A DNA stretch of 64,000 nt from Pseudoalteromonas phenolica (lineage in GTDB: Bacteria > Pseudomonadota > Gammaproteobacteria > Enterobacterales > Alteromonadaceae). The stretch spans positions 1 to 64,000 of the forward strand of contig NZ_PNEC01000003.1 in NCBI RefSeq assembly GCF_005886345.1, read 5' to 3'. Below, piece by piece: positions 34,408-43,615 of this stretch. Position numbers and translations under genes: made by a program. The notes beneath the pieces are model-generated. The model was given only the letters and a program-made list of their open reading frames with translations. It was not told the DNA's origin and did no database searches. Within the stretch, counting starts at the first letter, position 1; each line of letters opens with the position of its first letter.

Positions 34408-36144
34408 ATGCAAACCAATGCAAAGCAAATTTATAAACGTCTTTTTTCATATACCTATGATTTCAAATTAGCAGCCATATTTTCAGTCATTGGTATGTTG
34501 GGGTATGCGGCGATGGATGCCCAGTTCATTCGCTTAATGCAGCCGTTTATTGATGATGGTTTAACATCAAGAAATACAGAAGTCTTAACTTGGGCCCCCG
34601 TGGTTGTTATTGTGCTTGTATTAGGGCGAGGCGTATTTAATTACATGGCTTCTTATTGCTTAAGTTATGTTGGTTCAAGGGTTGTGCAAAAACTAAGACA
34701 GCAATTGTTTGAGCATATGCTTTTCTTACCTGTTTCATTTCATGATCAGCACTCTAATGGTGAACTGATATCTAAAATCACATTTGACACTGAACAAGTT
34801 CAACAAGCGATTACTAGAGCCCTGCAAGTGATTATCAGAGAGGGTGCGTTTGTTGTTTTCTTACTGTACGTTATGTTCGAAGCGAATTGGAAGTTATCGT
34901 CAATATTCTTAACCGTTATTCCGATTGTTGCAGTAATTGTGAGTGTGGTGGCAAAACGCTTTAGAAAAATCTCGAAAAATATTCAAGACGCCATGGGTGG
35001 GGTAACTCGTGGCTCTGAACAAATGTTGGCAGGTCATAAAGTGATCCACGGTTATGGTTGTCAAGATAAAGAAATTGCCAATTTCGCCCAAGTAAATAAC
35101 CAAAACCGTCAGCAACGAGTAAAAATGGATGCAACACGAGCTATCAGTGTGTCTGTTATTCAGTTTTTAGCTGCTGGGGCGATGGCATTAATTTTAGCCA
35201 TTATCGCAATGCCAAATGTTATCGATACCATTACTTCAGGCACATTTGTGGTTCTTTTGTCATCAATGATGATGATGCTAAAGCCACTAAAACAATTAGC
35301 CAATGTCAATGTCGAGTTGCAACGTGGTATTACTGCAGCACAAAGTATCTTTGAAATTTTAGATTTAGACATTGAAAAAGATACGGGCTCACGCGAGCTA
35401 AAAAAAGCGCAGGGTGATATTGAAGTTAACAACATTACATTTACTTACCCTACGAAGGGTGAACCGGTTTTAAGTAACTTGTCATTAAAGGTCCGAGCCG
35501 GTGAAAGTATCGCGTTAGTTGGTCGCTCTGGCTCTGGTAAGTCAACATTGTCATCTCTGCTTCCTCGTTTCTACGATTTCAAAGAAGGCGAAATTTTATT
35601 AGATGGCCATAATATTTCAGATTACCCGCTTAAAGATCTTAGAGCTCAATTTGCCATCGTTTCTCAGCAAGTGGTGTTGTTTAACGATACGCTGGCAAAC
35701 AATATCTGTTATGGTGCTGATAAGGTTTTATCTGAACAAGAAATTATCGAAATCGCCAAAAAAGCCCATGTTTGGGAGTTTGTAAAAGACTTACCAAAAG
35801 GTCTTAACACGGTAGTCGGAGAAAATGGTGTGATGTTGTCTGGTGGTCAAAGACAACGTATTGCAATTGCACGTGCAATCGTTAAAGATGCACCTATTCT
35901 AATTCTAGACGAAGCCACATCAGCACTTGATACTGAATCTGAACGTTTAATTCAAGCAGAGCTTGACGAGCTGGTGAAAGAAAAGACCTCTATTGTTATC
36001 GCACACAGATTATCGACGATAGAAAATGCCGACTGTATTTATGTGCTAGATAAAGGAAAAGTGATTGAACAGGGCGATCATAAATCGTTACTTGCGCAAA
36101 AAGGCACTTATGCTGCCCTTTGCCAAATGCAGTATGGCGAATAA
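34408..36144 (+). CDS. msbA: Lipid A export ABC transporter MsbA
   Basis: A homodimeric inner-membrane flippase that moves lipid A-core to the periplasmic face. Its 578 residues carry an N-terminal six-helix membrane domain (about 20-310) followed by the nucleotide-binding domain. That domain has Walker A GRSGSGKSTL, signature LSGGQRQRIAIARAI, Walker B ILILDEATSALD and the switch histidine in IVIAHRLST. ATG 34408 is chosen over a TTG four codons upstream. lpxK begins 2 nt after its stop, so lipid A phosphorylation and export are co-expressed. Confidence 0.97.
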   Translation: MQTNAKQIYKRLFSYTYDFKLAAIFSVIGMLGYAAMDAQFIRLMQPFIDDGLTSRNTEVLTWAPVVVIVLVLGRGVFNYMASYCLSYVGSRVVQKLRQQLFEHMLFLPVSFHDQHSNGELISKITFDTEQVQQAITRALQVIIREGAFVVFLLYVMFEANWKLSSIFLTVIPIVAVIVSVVAKRFRKISKNIQDAMGGVTRGSEQMLAGHKVIHGYGCQDKEIANFAQVNNQNRQQRVKMDATRAISVSVIQFLAAGAMALILAIIAMPNVIDTITSGTFVVLLSSMMMMLKPLKQLANVNVELQRGITAAQSIFEILDLDIEKDTGSRELKKAQGDIEVNNITFTYPTKGEPVLSNLSLKVRAGESIALVGRSGSGKSTLSSLLPRFYDFKEGEILLDGHNISDYPLKDLRAQFAIVSQQVVLFNDTLANNICYGADKVLSEQEIIEIAKKAHVWEFVKDLPKGLNTVVGENGVMLSGGQRQRIAIARAIVKDAPILILDEATSALDTESERLIQAELDELVKEKTSIVIAHRLSTIENADCIYVLDKGKVIEQGDHKSLLAQKGTYAALCQMQYGE

Positions 36145-36146
36145 GT

Positions 36147-37127
36147 ATGAACTATATTGAATCATCTTGGTATAAAAAAAAGTCACTGATGACTTGGCTG
36201 CTTGCGCCATTAAGTGGTCTTTTTTTTATCCTATCAAGTTTTAGAAAACTCCTGTTTAGGCTCGGTATTGCAAAATCATTTAAGGCTGACATTCCAATCA
36301 TAGTTGTAGGTAACATTGGTATTGGCGGAAATGGTAAAACTCCGTTTGTATTATGGTTAGTACCACATTTAGAGAGTATGGGGCTAAAAGTAGGTGTGAT
36401 TAGTCGAGGGTATGGCGCTAAAGCGCCTGCATACCCATATGAATTATCAAGTGCCTCGAGTGTAAAAGAAGCCGGAGATGAACCTTTCTTAATTTACAAT
36501 CGCTTGCAATGCCCTTTGGTGATAGGTGCAGATAGAGAAGCGAGTTATAAAATACTCAAAGAAAAATACAAAGTAGATGTCATTGTTTCTGATGATGGCA
36601 TGCAGCATTATAAAATGCCAAGGGCCATTGAGTTTTGTATTATTGACTCAAAAAGGCGTTTCGGAAATGGTTTTTTAATTCCCGCGGGGCCATTACGAGA
36701 ATTACCTTCGCGTATTAACAGTGTTGATTTAGCGATAGAAAATGGCGGTGATAGTCTCTTATCATATCAGTTAGCGACTTCAGGCTTTTATAGCGTGAAA
36801 AATAAAGAGTTTGCTGATAACACACCGAACGAGGGGATTGCTGTCAGTGCCATTGGCTCTCCGAAGCGATTTGAAAAAAGCCTTGAAGCACTTGGTAAAA
36901 AGTTGATTGAATGTAAGCATTTCCGTGATCATCATGCCTATACTGAACAAGACTTTATAGAAACAGAATCAAACGCTGTATTTATGACGGAAAAAGATGC
37001 CGTAAAATGTCGGCAATTTGCAAAAAATAATTGGTATTACTTAAAAGTAGACGCCACACCAACCAAAGAATTGATTGAAGAGATTAATCAATTATTAAAA
37101 CAAAAGGGTATTACACATGGCATTTGA
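36147..37127 (+). CDS. lpxK: Tetraacyldisaccharide 4'-kinase LpxK
   Basis: Phosphorylates the 4' position of tetraacyldisaccharide-1-P in lipid A synthesis, at the inner membrane. From ATG 36147 it has 326 residues with an N-terminal hydrophobic segment ([16 protein letters not shown]). The P-loop is atypical but family-specific ([13 protein letters not shown]). Other family segments are [36 protein letters not shown] and [10 protein letters not shown]. Its end overlaps the Trm112-like gene by 11 nt. Confidence 0.96.
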   Translation: MNYIESSWYKKKSLMTWLLAPLSGLFFILSSFRKLLFRLGIAKSFKADIPIIVVGNIGIGGNGKTPFVLWLVPHLESMGLKVGVISRGYGAKAPAYPYELSSASSVKEAGDEPFLIYNRLQCPLVIGADREASYKILKEKYKVDVIVSDDGMQHYKMPRAIEFCIIDSKRRFGNGFLIPAGPLRELPSRINSVDLAIENGGDSLLSYQLATSGFYSVKNKEFADNTPNEGIAVSAIGSPKRFEKSLEALGKKLIECKHFRDHHAYTEQDFIETESNAVFMTEKDAVKCRQFAKNNWYYLKVDATPTKELIEEINQLLKQKGITHGI

Positions 37128-37314
37128 TAGAAAATTACTTGAGATCATCGCGTGTCCGGTAACAAAAGGAAAGTTACAGTACGATGCAGAAAATAAAGAG
37201 TTGATCAGCACAGCGGCTAAGCTTGCATACCCTATAAATGATGATATTCCAGTATTATTAGAAAATGAAGCGCGTGAGCTTTCTGCTGATGAGGTAGAGC
37301 AGTGGAATTCGTAG
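37117..37314 (+). CDS. ycaR: Trm112 family protein (YcaR)
   Basis: A 65-residue protein of the Trm112/UPF0434 family, with the pattern [37 protein letters not shown]. The zinc-finger cysteines are reduced to a single one, as is usual in this bacterial group. It is conserved between lpxK and kdsB in enterobacteria. In eukaryotes Trm112 activates methyltransferases; the bacterial role is unsettled. It overlaps lpxK (11 nt) and kdsB (13 nt), indicating strict co-translation. Confidence 0.92.
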   Translation: MAFDRKLLEIIACPVTKGKLQYDAENKELISTAAKLAYPINDDIPVLLENEARELSADEVEQWNS

Positions 37315-38060
37315 TCGTTATTCCTGCACGTTACGCATCAACCCGTTTACCAGGCAAACCTTTGGCTGATATTTGTGGTAAGCCAATGATCCAAAGAGTT
37401 TATGAGCAAGCATGCAAATCAAAAGCTGCTGCGGTTTATATCGCTACAGATCATCAAGCTGTGTTTGAAAGCGCAAAAAACTTTACAGACAATGTATTGA
37501 TGACCAGAGAAGATCATCAATCTGGTACCGAAAGGTTGTCAGAAGTGGTTGAAAAATTATCACTAGATAGAGACACCATCATTGTAAATGTTCAGGGTGA
37601 TGAGCCGCTATTAGAATCTGAAAATATCGACCAAGTTGCAGAGCTGTTATTTAACTCTACAGCGCCAATGGCGACTTTAAGTGTGGATTTAGCAGACGAA
37701 GAAGAAGTCTATAATCCAAATGCAGTAAAGGTTGTTCAAGATGTGAATAACAACGCGTTATATTTTTCTCGCGCATCAATACCTTTTCAAAGAGACAGCA
37801 TGTTAGCGAAAAAAGAAGCCATTCCTCTGCAGCATTTTCAAAGGCATGTTGGTATTTACGCTTACAAAGCGGGTTTTATCTCTGAGTATCTTAATCTTGC
37901 TGTCTCGCCATTAGAAGTTCAAGAGTCACTTGAACAGTTGCGCGTTTTGTATCACGGTTATCAAATAAAAATCACCAAAGCGTGTAAACCTGTTTATGCC
38001 GGTGTTGATACCCCTGACGACTTGATTAGAGTTAATAACATTCTGAGTGGCAATGCTTAA
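37302..38060 (+). CDS. kdsB: 3-deoxy-manno-octulosonate cytidylyltransferase
   Basis: Activates Kdo as CMP-Kdo for the LPS inner core. Its 252 residues hold the nucleotidyltransferase motifs [20 protein letters not shown] at the N-terminus, [11 protein letters not shown] (metal/CTP site) and [15 protein letters not shown] near the end. The start is GTG at 37302, inside the trm112 reading frame. The next gene begins within its last codons. It is the fourth gene of the LPS operon. Confidence 0.97.
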   Translation: MEFVVVIPARYASTRLPGKPLADICGKPMIQRVYEQACKSKAAAVYIATDHQAVFESAKNFTDNVLMTREDHQSGTERLSEVVEKLSLDRDTIIVNVQGDEPLLESENIDQVAELLFNSTAPMATLSVDLADEEEVYNPNAVKVVQDVNNNALYFSRASIPFQRDSMLAKKEAIPLQHFQRHVGIYAYKAGFISEYLNLAVSPLEVQESLEQLRVLYHGYQIKITKACKPVYAGVDTPDDLIRVNNILSGNA

Positions 38061-38703
38061 AGTTATTTCTGACGAAGTTGATTTTATCGTTGCAGTAAAA
38101 CCTGCTGGACTTAGCTTTCACTCTGAGCAAGGCGCGGGTTTCGTTGCGCTTTTAGAAGCGCAGCAAGAATCCAAACTCTACCCGGTTCATAGGTTAGACA
38201 AGGTCACCTCTGGATTAATCGTCTTGGCTAAATCTAGCAAAGCAGCGGCTAGCCTAACTGAGTTATTTTCGAATCGATTAGTAGATAAGTTTTATCTAGC
38301 TATCACTGAAGGCAAGCCGAAGAAGAAACAAGGCTGGATAAAAGGTGATATGTCAGTGTCCAGGCGTGGTACCTATAAGCTCGAGAAAACATCGAAGAAC
38401 CCCGCGGTTACACGGTTTTACTCAACAAGTCTCGGTGAAGGGTTACGAGGGGTAATGTTAAAGCCATTCTCTGGTAAAACACACCAGCTGCGAGTGGCAA
38501 TGAAAAGTATCTCAAGCCCAATATTGGGCGATACTGCTTATACGGCCTCGTCTTCCGATAGGGTATATTTACATGCCTTTGCTTTGTCGTTTCAATGGCA
38601 AGGGCAATACAAGTATTTTTCTTATTTGCCTGATACGGGCAAAGAATTTAGTAAACTAGTAACAACAGATGTTTTTCAGCAATGGAAAGCACCTTTGAAC
38701 TAA
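38053..38703 (+). CDS. RluA-family RNA pseudouridine synthase
   Basis: A 216-residue pseudouridine synthase without an S4 domain. The catalytic motif HRLDKVTSGLIVLAKS (about 49-64) carries the essential aspartate, and later segments include FYLAITEGKPKKK, RFYSTSLGEG and KPFSGKTHQLRVAMKSI. It belongs to the short RluA-like proteins of Vibrio and Alteromonadales whose RNA target is not established. A GTG two codons upstream is an alternative start; both overlap the kdsB end. It seems to be a late addition to the LPS operon. Confidence 0.88.
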   Translation: MLKVISDEVDFIVAVKPAGLSFHSEQGAGFVALLEAQQESKLYPVHRLDKVTSGLIVLAKSSKAAASLTELFSNRLVDKFYLAITEGKPKKKQGWIKGDMSVSRRGTYKLEKTSKNPAVTRFYSTSLGEGLRGVMLKPFSGKTHQLRVAMKSISSPILGDTAYTASSSDRVYLHAFALSFQWQGQYKYFSYLPDTGKEFSKLVTTDVFQQWKAPLN

Positions 38704-38713
38704 GATTGGTAAC

Positions 38714-39502
38714 ATGACAGAAGAGCAACAATTACGATTTGGTGGCATCGGCCGTTTATATGGTGCGCAAGCTTTAACCTGGCTAGGTGAAGCACATTTT
38801 TGTGTCATTGGAATTGGCGGTGTTGGTAGCTGGGTTGCAGAGTCTCTAGCGCGAACAGGTGTTGGTAAAATCACGCTGATCGATATGGATGATATTTGTG
38901 TGACCAATATCAACCGCCAGATCCATGCACTGACTGACTCTGTTGGTGAGCAAAAAATTGAAGCTATGGCCGCGCGTATTCAACAAATTAATCCAGAATG
39001 CGATGTTCAGCTAATTGATGATTTTTTAACGCTAGAGAACATTCGTGAATATATTACTGGCTTTGATTATGTTATTGACTGTATCGATGCGGTAAATGAA
39101 AAAGCGGCACTCATCGCGCATTGTAAAAGAAATAAAATCCCAGTTATCACAACGGGTGGTGCAGGTGGTCAAATCGATCCAAGTCAAATTTTATATGGTG
39201 ATGTGGCAAAAACGACACAAGATCCGTTATTGGCTAAAGTTCGTTACTTATTGCGTAAGAAGTATAACTTCACCACGAATCCTAAGCGTAAATTTGCAGT
39301 GGACTGTGTATATTCAACTGAGCAATTGGCTTATCCGACAGCTGATGGTGAAGTTTGTCTTACAAAGCAGGGCACTCAGGGGGCAAAGAATATGGACTGC
39401 GCAACAGGGTTTGGTTCTGCCACTATGGTCACAGCTAGTTTTGGCTTTTTTGCTTCATCAAAAGCAATAAAAAAATATCTAGAGAAAAAGAAAAAACAGT
39501 AG
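38714..39502 (+). CDS. tcdA: tRNA threonylcarbamoyladenosine dehydratase TcdA
   Basis: An E1-like ATP-dependent enzyme (formerly CsdL) that cyclises t6A37 in tRNA to ct6A. Its 262 residues include an N-terminal ThiF/E1 Rossmann fold with GIGGVGSWVAESLARTG, DMDDICVTNINRQIHAL and VIDCIDAVNEKAALI, and a late helical tail with a Lys-rich end. It is the last gene of the msbA operon and converges, with only 4 nt between stops, on csdE-csdA. Those genes encode the sulfur relay genetically linked to ct6A formation in E. coli, so the pairing is functionally sensible. Confidence 0.96.
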   Translation: MTEEQQLRFGGIGRLYGAQALTWLGEAHFCVIGIGGVGSWVAESLARTGVGKITLIDMDDICVTNINRQIHALTDSVGEQKIEAMAARIQQINPECDVQLIDDFLTLENIREYITGFDYVIDCIDAVNEKAALIAHCKRNKIPVITTGGAGGQIDPSQILYGDVAKTTQDPLLAKVRYLLRKKYNFTTNPKRKFAVDCVYSTEQLAYPTADGEVCLTKQGTQGAKNMDCATGFGSATMVTASFGFFASSKAIKKYLEKKKKQ

Positions 39503-39522
39503 CGGTTTAAAGCCACTGTTTT
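39493..39522. terminator. Terminator overlapping the ends of tcdA and csdE
   Basis: AAAACAGT (39493-39500) pairs with ACTGTTTT (39515-39522), spanning both stop codons. On the minus strand the tail is T-rich because it is the complement of the Lys-codon end of tcdA. The hairpin therefore mainly ends csdA-csdE and is partly coding on both sides. Confidence 0.6.
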
Positions 39523-39911
39523 ACTTGCTCATGAATGGTATCAGCAATGGCCTTGATGCCATTTCCTCTTGATGGACTTAAATGTTTGATCAAGCCCAAC
39601 TGTTCAAACTCATGGTAAGTATTAATATCTAAACTTTGTTCTGGCGTTTTACTTTGGTGCATAAGCATAATTAGTCCCATCAGACCTTTGACAATGCGCG
39701 TGTCTGAATCACCAATCAAAACAAGTATTTGTTCATCGCTCAATTCAACTCTCAGCCAGACTTTACTTTCACAGCCTTTAATCAAAACATCGTCTGTTTT
39801 TAGCAGCTCAGGCATTTCTGGTAAGCTTTTGCCGAGTAACATGATCTCTCGATACATTAACTGCCAAGATTTTAAATTAGAGAGTTTTTCTTTAAATTCT
39901 TTATACGTCAT
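39507..39911 (-). CDS. csdE: Sulfur acceptor protein CsdE (SufE-like)
   Basis: Takes persulfide sulfur from the cysteine desulfurase CsdA and enhances its activity. Its 134 residues show the SufE fold, with the acceptor cysteine C47 in VLIKGCESKVWL, then GDSDTRIVKGLMGLIM and the C-terminal LSPSRGNGIKAIADTI. It follows csdA with 3 nt between genes. Because csdA-csdE faces tcdA and no suf or isc genes are nearby, CsdE is preferred over SufE. Confidence 0.93.
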   Translation of the reverse strand: MTYKEFKEKLSNLKSWQLMYREIMLLGKSLPEMPELLKTDDVLIKGCESKVWLRVELSDEQILVLIGDSDTRIVKGLMGLIMLMHQSKTPEQSLDINTYHEFEQLGLIKHLSPSRGNGIKAIADTIHEQVKQWL

Positions 39912-39914
39912 TTT

Positions 39915-41132
39915 TTAGATTTCAAGTAAGTCAATGGACTCTTTTAATGCGTGAATAAATGCATCAATGTCGTCATGATTATTATAAAAAGCAAGGCTAA
40001 CACGGATTGTGCCATCGATACCAAGTGACTTCATTAAGGGCTGTGTGCAGTGGTGACCACTGCGTATTGCGATCCCATAGCCATTCAAAAATGTTGCCAG
40101 GTCAAAGTGGTGCTCATTTTTATATCTAAAACTCACCGTGCCTATATTATTTTCAGTATCACCATAAATGATAATGCCATTAATACTGCGCAATTGAGTT
40201 AGCAAGTAGTCATAAAGCCCTTGTTCGTATTGTTGTAGTTCTTCGTGATCAATTGAATTTAAAAAATCGAGCGCAGCAGAAAAACCAATGACAGCTGAAA
40301 TATTTGGGGTACCCGCCTCAAATTTGCTTGGTGCATCTTGAAATGATGTATGCTCAAAAGAGACTTCTTTTATCATTTCGCCACCAAACCTTAATGGATT
40401 AAGTGCATTTAATAGATCATATTTACCATATAAAACTCCCAATCCTGTCGGTCCTAATGCTTTATGTGCAGAAAACACATAAAAGTCACAGTCAAGTTTA
40501 CGAAGATCAGGACGAAGATGCATAAAGGCTTGTGCGCCATCAACAACGGTAGTTGCTGCAGCTTTATGAGCAGCTTCAATGATTTTCTCTACAGGTTGAA
40601 TATTTCCTAAGGCATTTGAAGCGTGGCTTATGGCAACAATTTTTGGTTTCTGTTCGCAAATTAGTTCAACAGATGATTTTATATCTAAAATCCCCGATTC
40701 TGTGATAGGTAAAACTTTAAGAATACAGCCTCTTTCTTTACATAATTCTTGCCAAGGTACGATGTTTGCGTGATGTTCCAAAGCAGATACGCATATCACG
40801 TCACCTTGGTTTAGCTGCGCTTTAATTCCATTAGCTATAATATTAATGCTATCTGTTGCACCTGATGTCCAAACGACTTCTTTACTATGAACATTTAAAA
40901 GATTAGCGACTTTTTCACGGGCTAGCTCAAATGCTGAGGTGGCTTGAGCGCTTAATGTGTGTAAACCTCTGTGTACATTTGCATTTTGCTCGCGATAAAA
41001 AGAATCTACAGCCTCGATAACTTGTCTTGGTTTTTGGCTCGTCGCACCTGAATCAAGATAGATAAAAAGTTCTTCATTGTTAGAAGTGTTAAAGATAGGG
41101 AACTGTTGTCTAAGTTCAGAGATAGGGCACAT
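39915..41132 (-). CDS. csdA: Cysteine desulfurase CsdA
   Basis: A PLP-dependent class V aminotransferase-fold enzyme that removes sulfur from cysteine. From ATG 41132 it has 405 residues. An upstream in-frame extension would translate the gltA terminator and is rejected. Motifs are DSGATSQKP at the N-terminus, VWTSGATDSIN, SALEHHANIVPWQ, the PLP lysine in VFSAHKALGPTG, and the persulfide cysteine in RSGHHCTQPLM on a short SufS/CsdA-type loop. It is co-transcribed with csdE. Confidence 0.95.
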   Translation of the reverse strand: MCPISELRQQFPIFNTSNNEELFIYLDSGATSQKPRQVIEAVDSFYREQNANVHRGLHTLSAQATSAFELAREKVANLLNVHSKEVVWTSGATDSINIIANGIKAQLNQGDVICVSALEHHANIVPWQELCKERGCILKVLPITESGILDIKSSVELICEQKPKIVAISHASNALGNIQPVEKIIEAAHKAAATTVVDGAQAFMHLRPDLRKLDCDFYVFSAHKALGPTGLGVLYGKYDLLNALNPLRFGGEMIKEVSFEHTSFQDAPSKFEAGTPNISAVIGFSAALDFLNSIDHEELQQYEQGLYDYLLTQLRSINGIIIYGDTENNIGTVSFRYKNEHHFDLATFLNGYGIAIRSGHHCTQPLMKSLGIDGTIRVSLAFYNNHDDIDAFIHALKESIDLLEI

Positions 41133-41172
41133 ACTAAGGAAATTAAGTAAAATTTTGCAAATTATAACAATA

Positions 41173-41198
41173 AAAAAGGCCGCGAGTGCGGCCTTTTT
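41173..41198 (-). terminator. Terminator after gltA
   Basis: An 11-bp stem (41173-41183 with 41188-41198; core GGCCGC/GCGGCC) with a 4-nt loop. The minus-strand T-tail is formed by the A-run at 41172-41177. It separates gltA from csdA. Confidence 0.92.
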
Positions 41199-41212
41199 CA
41201 AATCTTAAAGGA

Positions 41213-42499
41213 TTATCTTTCAGATTTTGCTTTGTAGTCGCGCTGTGTGTAGCCAGTGTAAAGCTGACGAGGACGACCAATCTTGTGACCTGGTTGAGAA
41301 AGCATCTCATCCCAGTGTGAGATCCAACCAACTGTGCGAGACATTGCAAAAATTACAGTGAACATACTTGTTGGAATACCAATCGCTTTAAGAATGATAC
41401 CTGAGTAGAAGTCTACGTTAGGGTATAGTTTCTTCTCGATGAAGTATGGGTCTTCAAGCGCAATTTGCTCTAAACGCATAGCAACGTCTAGTAGCGGATC
41501 TTGAATGTTAAGCTCTTCAAGTACTTGGTGACACGTTTCACGCATTACTGTTGCACGAGGATCGAAGTTTTTGTAAACACGGTGACCGAAGCCCATTAGA
41601 CGGAATGGGTCGTTTTTGTCTTTCGCTTTAGCAACATACTCGTCAATACGATCAACTGAACCGATCTCTTCTAACATGTTTAAACATGCTTCGTTTGCAC
41701 CACCATGAGCAGGGCCCCATAGTGAAGCGATACCAGCAGCGATACATGCATATGGGTTTGCACCAGAAGAACCAGCCAGACGAACAGTAGAAGTTGAAGC
41801 GTTTTGTTCGTGATCAGCGTGAAGCATGAAAATACGGTCCATTGCTTTAGCAAGAACAGGGCTTACTTCATACTTTTCAGCTGGTACTGAGAACATCATG
41901 TGTAGGAAGTTTTCAGCGTAGCTAAGGTCGTTGCGTGGGTATACAAATGGCTGACCGATGTTGTACTTGTAACACATAGCCGCGATAGTAGGCAGCTTAG
42001 CGATTAGTTTAACTGCACTGCGGTGACGCTGTTCAGCATCTGAGATGTCTAAGTCATCATGGTAGAATGAAGAAAGTGCACCAACAACACCGCATAGCAT
42101 AGCCATTGGGTGTGAATCTACACGGAAACCTTGGAAGAAAGCAGCAATCTTCTCGTGCATCATAGTGTTGGTTGTGATTTCTTCAGCGAACTCAGCATGT
42201 TGTTCTTCTGTAGGAAGTTCACCATTAAGAAGTAAGTAGCATAACTCGATGTAGTTTGAGTTCTCAGCTAACTGCTCGATAGGGTAACCACGGTGAAGTA
42301 GTACACCTTTACCGCCATCGATGTAGGTAATAGATGACTCACAAGAGCCAGTAGACATAAAACCTGGGTCATATGTGAAGTGGCCGTGAGCGCCTAAGGT
42401 ACGAACGTCAATTACGTCTTGACCAGCAGTGCCAGAGTAAATTGGAAGTTCGATTGGATCATGACCATCAATATGGACTGTGGCTTTTTTATCTGCCAT
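41213..42499 (-). CDS. gltA: Citrate synthase (type II, hexameric)
   Basis: Condenses oxaloacetate and acetyl-CoA to citrate. Its 428 residues match the gram-negative NADH-sensitive type. Motifs are the N-terminal small beta domain ([20 protein letters not shown]), the catalytic His region [50 protein letters not shown], and the catalytic Asp in [13 protein letters not shown] downstream. The ribosome-binding site AGGAGATAAATAG precedes the ATG. It diverges from sdhCDAB across a 400-bp control region, as in E. coli. Confidence 0.98.
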   Translation of the reverse strand: MADKKATVHIDGHDPIELPIYSGTAGQDVIDVRTLGAHGHFTYDPGFMSTGSCESSITYIDGGKGVLLHRGYPIEQLAENSNYIELCYLLLNGELPTEEQHAEFAEEITTNTMMHEKIAAFFQGFRVDSHPMAMLCGVVGALSSFYHDDLDISDAEQRHRSAVKLIAKLPTIAAMCYKYNIGQPFVYPRNDLSYAENFLHMMFSVPAEKYEVSPVLAKAMDRIFMLHADHEQNASTSTVRLAGSSGANPYACIAAGIASLWGPAHGGANEACLNMLEEIGSVDRIDEYVAKAKDKNDPFRLMGFGHRVYKNFDPRATVMRETCHQVLEELNIQDPLLDVAMRLEQIALEDPYFIEKKLYPNVDFYSGIILKAIGIPTSMFTVIFAMSRTVGWISHWDEMLSQPGHKIGRPRQLYTGYTQRDYKAKSER

Positions 42500-42569
42500 C
42501 TATTTATCTCCTATGAAATAACAATGTCGATTGTTATGTTGTGATACTAATGTTAAGCAAATTCAGATC

Positions 42570-42600
42570 ATTTTAACGTATAACAGGGGTATAAAGTCAA
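42570..42600 (-). promoter_or_regulatory. Candidate gltA promoter
   Basis: On the minus strand, TTGACT (42600-42595) and TTAAAA/TAAAAT (42576-42570) are spaced 18-19 bp, about 70 bp upstream of the gltA ATG. Confidence 0.5.
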
Positions 42601-42699
42601 TTTTTATAAGGATTATGCAAAAGTGGATAATAAATATTCTACTCGAGTTTAAATATTATACCATTGGCTAATTCGCAAGCTTCTCAATCTAAACAAGAA

Positions 42700-42728
42700 T
42701 TGTAAAAGCACTCACGGCCTTATATACT
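42700..42728 (+). promoter_or_regulatory. Candidate sdhCDAB promoter
   Basis: TTGTAA (42700-42705) and TATACT (42723-42728) have an ideal 17-bp spacer. The predicted start near 42735 leaves a long leader of about 165 nt before the sdhC GTG. Confidence 0.6.
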
Positions 42729-42820
42729 GTATGAGGTTTAATACCATGTCGTCTGTGGGTAAACCTATTTTTACAACAAAAATCCGTTTCTGTTTCAAAA
42801 AAGGTTTACTTAGAGTGTGT

Positions 42821-42843
42821 CATTTATACATTCGGTATAAATG
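42821..42843 (+). promoter_or_regulatory. Hairpin in the sdh leader
   Basis: CATTTATAC and GTATAAATG form a perfect 9-bp stem with loop ATTCG. It lacks a T-run, so it is not a terminator; it could influence mRNA stability or sdhC translation, 57 nt downstream. Confidence 0.45.
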
Positions 42844-42899
42844 GTTTTATAAAAACAAGTAGATGAAGCTCCTTATGTGGGCAAGATGGGCAAGTAACT

Positions 42900-43277
42900 G
42901 TGAAAAAGCAAAGACCTGTAAATCTAGATCTTACGACTATATCTATGCCAGCAACTGCTAAAGCATCAATCCTTCACCGTATTTCGGGTGTAGCATTGTT
43001 CATTGCTTTAACTTTTGTTATCTGGGCTTGGTCTGAGTCTCTTTCTTCTCCTGAAGGGTTTGAATTTGTAAAAGAGCTATTCACTGGCTTTATTGCAAAA
43101 TTCATTGCATGGGGCACCTTCGCGGCGCTTTCATATCACCTAATCGGTGGTATTCGCCACATGATCCAAGACATGGGTCACTGGGAAGAATTAGAATCGG
43201 GCAATAGCAGCGCTAAAATTGCGATTGCACTTTGGGTAATCGTTGCAATTCTAGCTGGAGTGTGGATATGGTCTTAA
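42900..43277 (+). CDS. sdhC: Succinate dehydrogenase cytochrome b556 subunit SdhC
   Basis: A membrane anchor of complex II that helps bind ubiquinone and heme b. Its 125 residues include three transmembrane helices, the quinone-site motif SILHRISGVALF near residue 23, and the heme ligand histidine in SYHLIGGIRHMIQD. The start is GTG; the only upstream ATG in frame is followed by a stop. It is the first gene of sdhCDAB. Confidence 0.95.
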   Translation: MKKQRPVNLDLTTISMPATAKASILHRISGVALFIALTFVIWAWSESLSSPEGFEFVKELFTGFIAKFIAWGTFAALSYHLIGGIRHMIQDMGHWEELESGNSSAKIAIALWVIVAILAGVWIWS

Positions 43278-43615
43278 ATCAAGCAACTCTGAAGCGTGAT
43301 GGTGTACAAGATTATGTATCATTACGTGCTACCGCGTTAATCATTGCAGCATATGCATTATTTATCGTTGGTTATTTATTCATTACCCCTGAACTTACTT
43401 ATGAAGCTTGGACGGGTTTATTCTCAAACCTTTTCGTTAAAGCAGCAACGTTTATCACCTTAGTGTGCATTATGGTTCACACTCGCATTGGTCTTTGGCA
43501 AGTGCTAACAGACTATGTGAAAGCTTCTGCGTTGCGTTCAGTTTTAGGTTTCGTATTAAACCTTATGGCCGTTGCTTACGTAGCAATTGGTCTATTCGTT
43601 TTATGGGGTGTTTAA
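43268..43615 (+). CDS. sdhD: Succinate dehydrogenase membrane anchor subunit SdhD
   Basis: The second membrane anchor of complex II, 115 residues with three helices. It has the family segments RDGVQDYVSLRATALIIAAYALF, TLVCIMVHTRIGLWQVLTDYVK (with the heme-region His) and a hydrophobic C-terminus. ATG 43268 overlaps sdhC by 10 nt and has GGAG upstream; a longer reading from 43232 is rejected. The sdhA GTG starts on the next base after its stop. Confidence 0.94.
   Translation: MVLNQATLKRDGVQDYVSLRATALIIAAYALFIVGYLFITPELTYEAWTGLFSNLFVKAATFITLVCIMVHTRIGLWQVLTDYVKASALRSVLGFVLNLMAVAYVAIGLFVLWGV

Larger units (their letters stand above)
42500..42899. other. Divergent control region gltA / sdhC
   Basis: This is 400 bp with no supported gene. 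It contains a gltA promoter candidate on the minus strand (42570-42600), a strong sdh promoter candidate on the plus strand (42700-42728), and a leader of about 165 nt before sdhC that carries a 9-bp hairpin (42821-42843). A 43-codon reading frame in the leader (42731-42862) has a weak ribosome-binding site and is not accepted as a gene. Confidence 0.6.

Noticed and set aside
41133..41201. N-terminal extension of CsdA
   Set aside because: It would translate the gltA terminator hairpin; the family start is at 41132.
42731..42862. Possible 43-codon leader ORF before sdhC
   Set aside because: Its start lies at or before the predicted transcript start, the internal ATG has only a weak ribosome-binding site, and the peptide composition looks noncoding; kept only as part of the leader observation.
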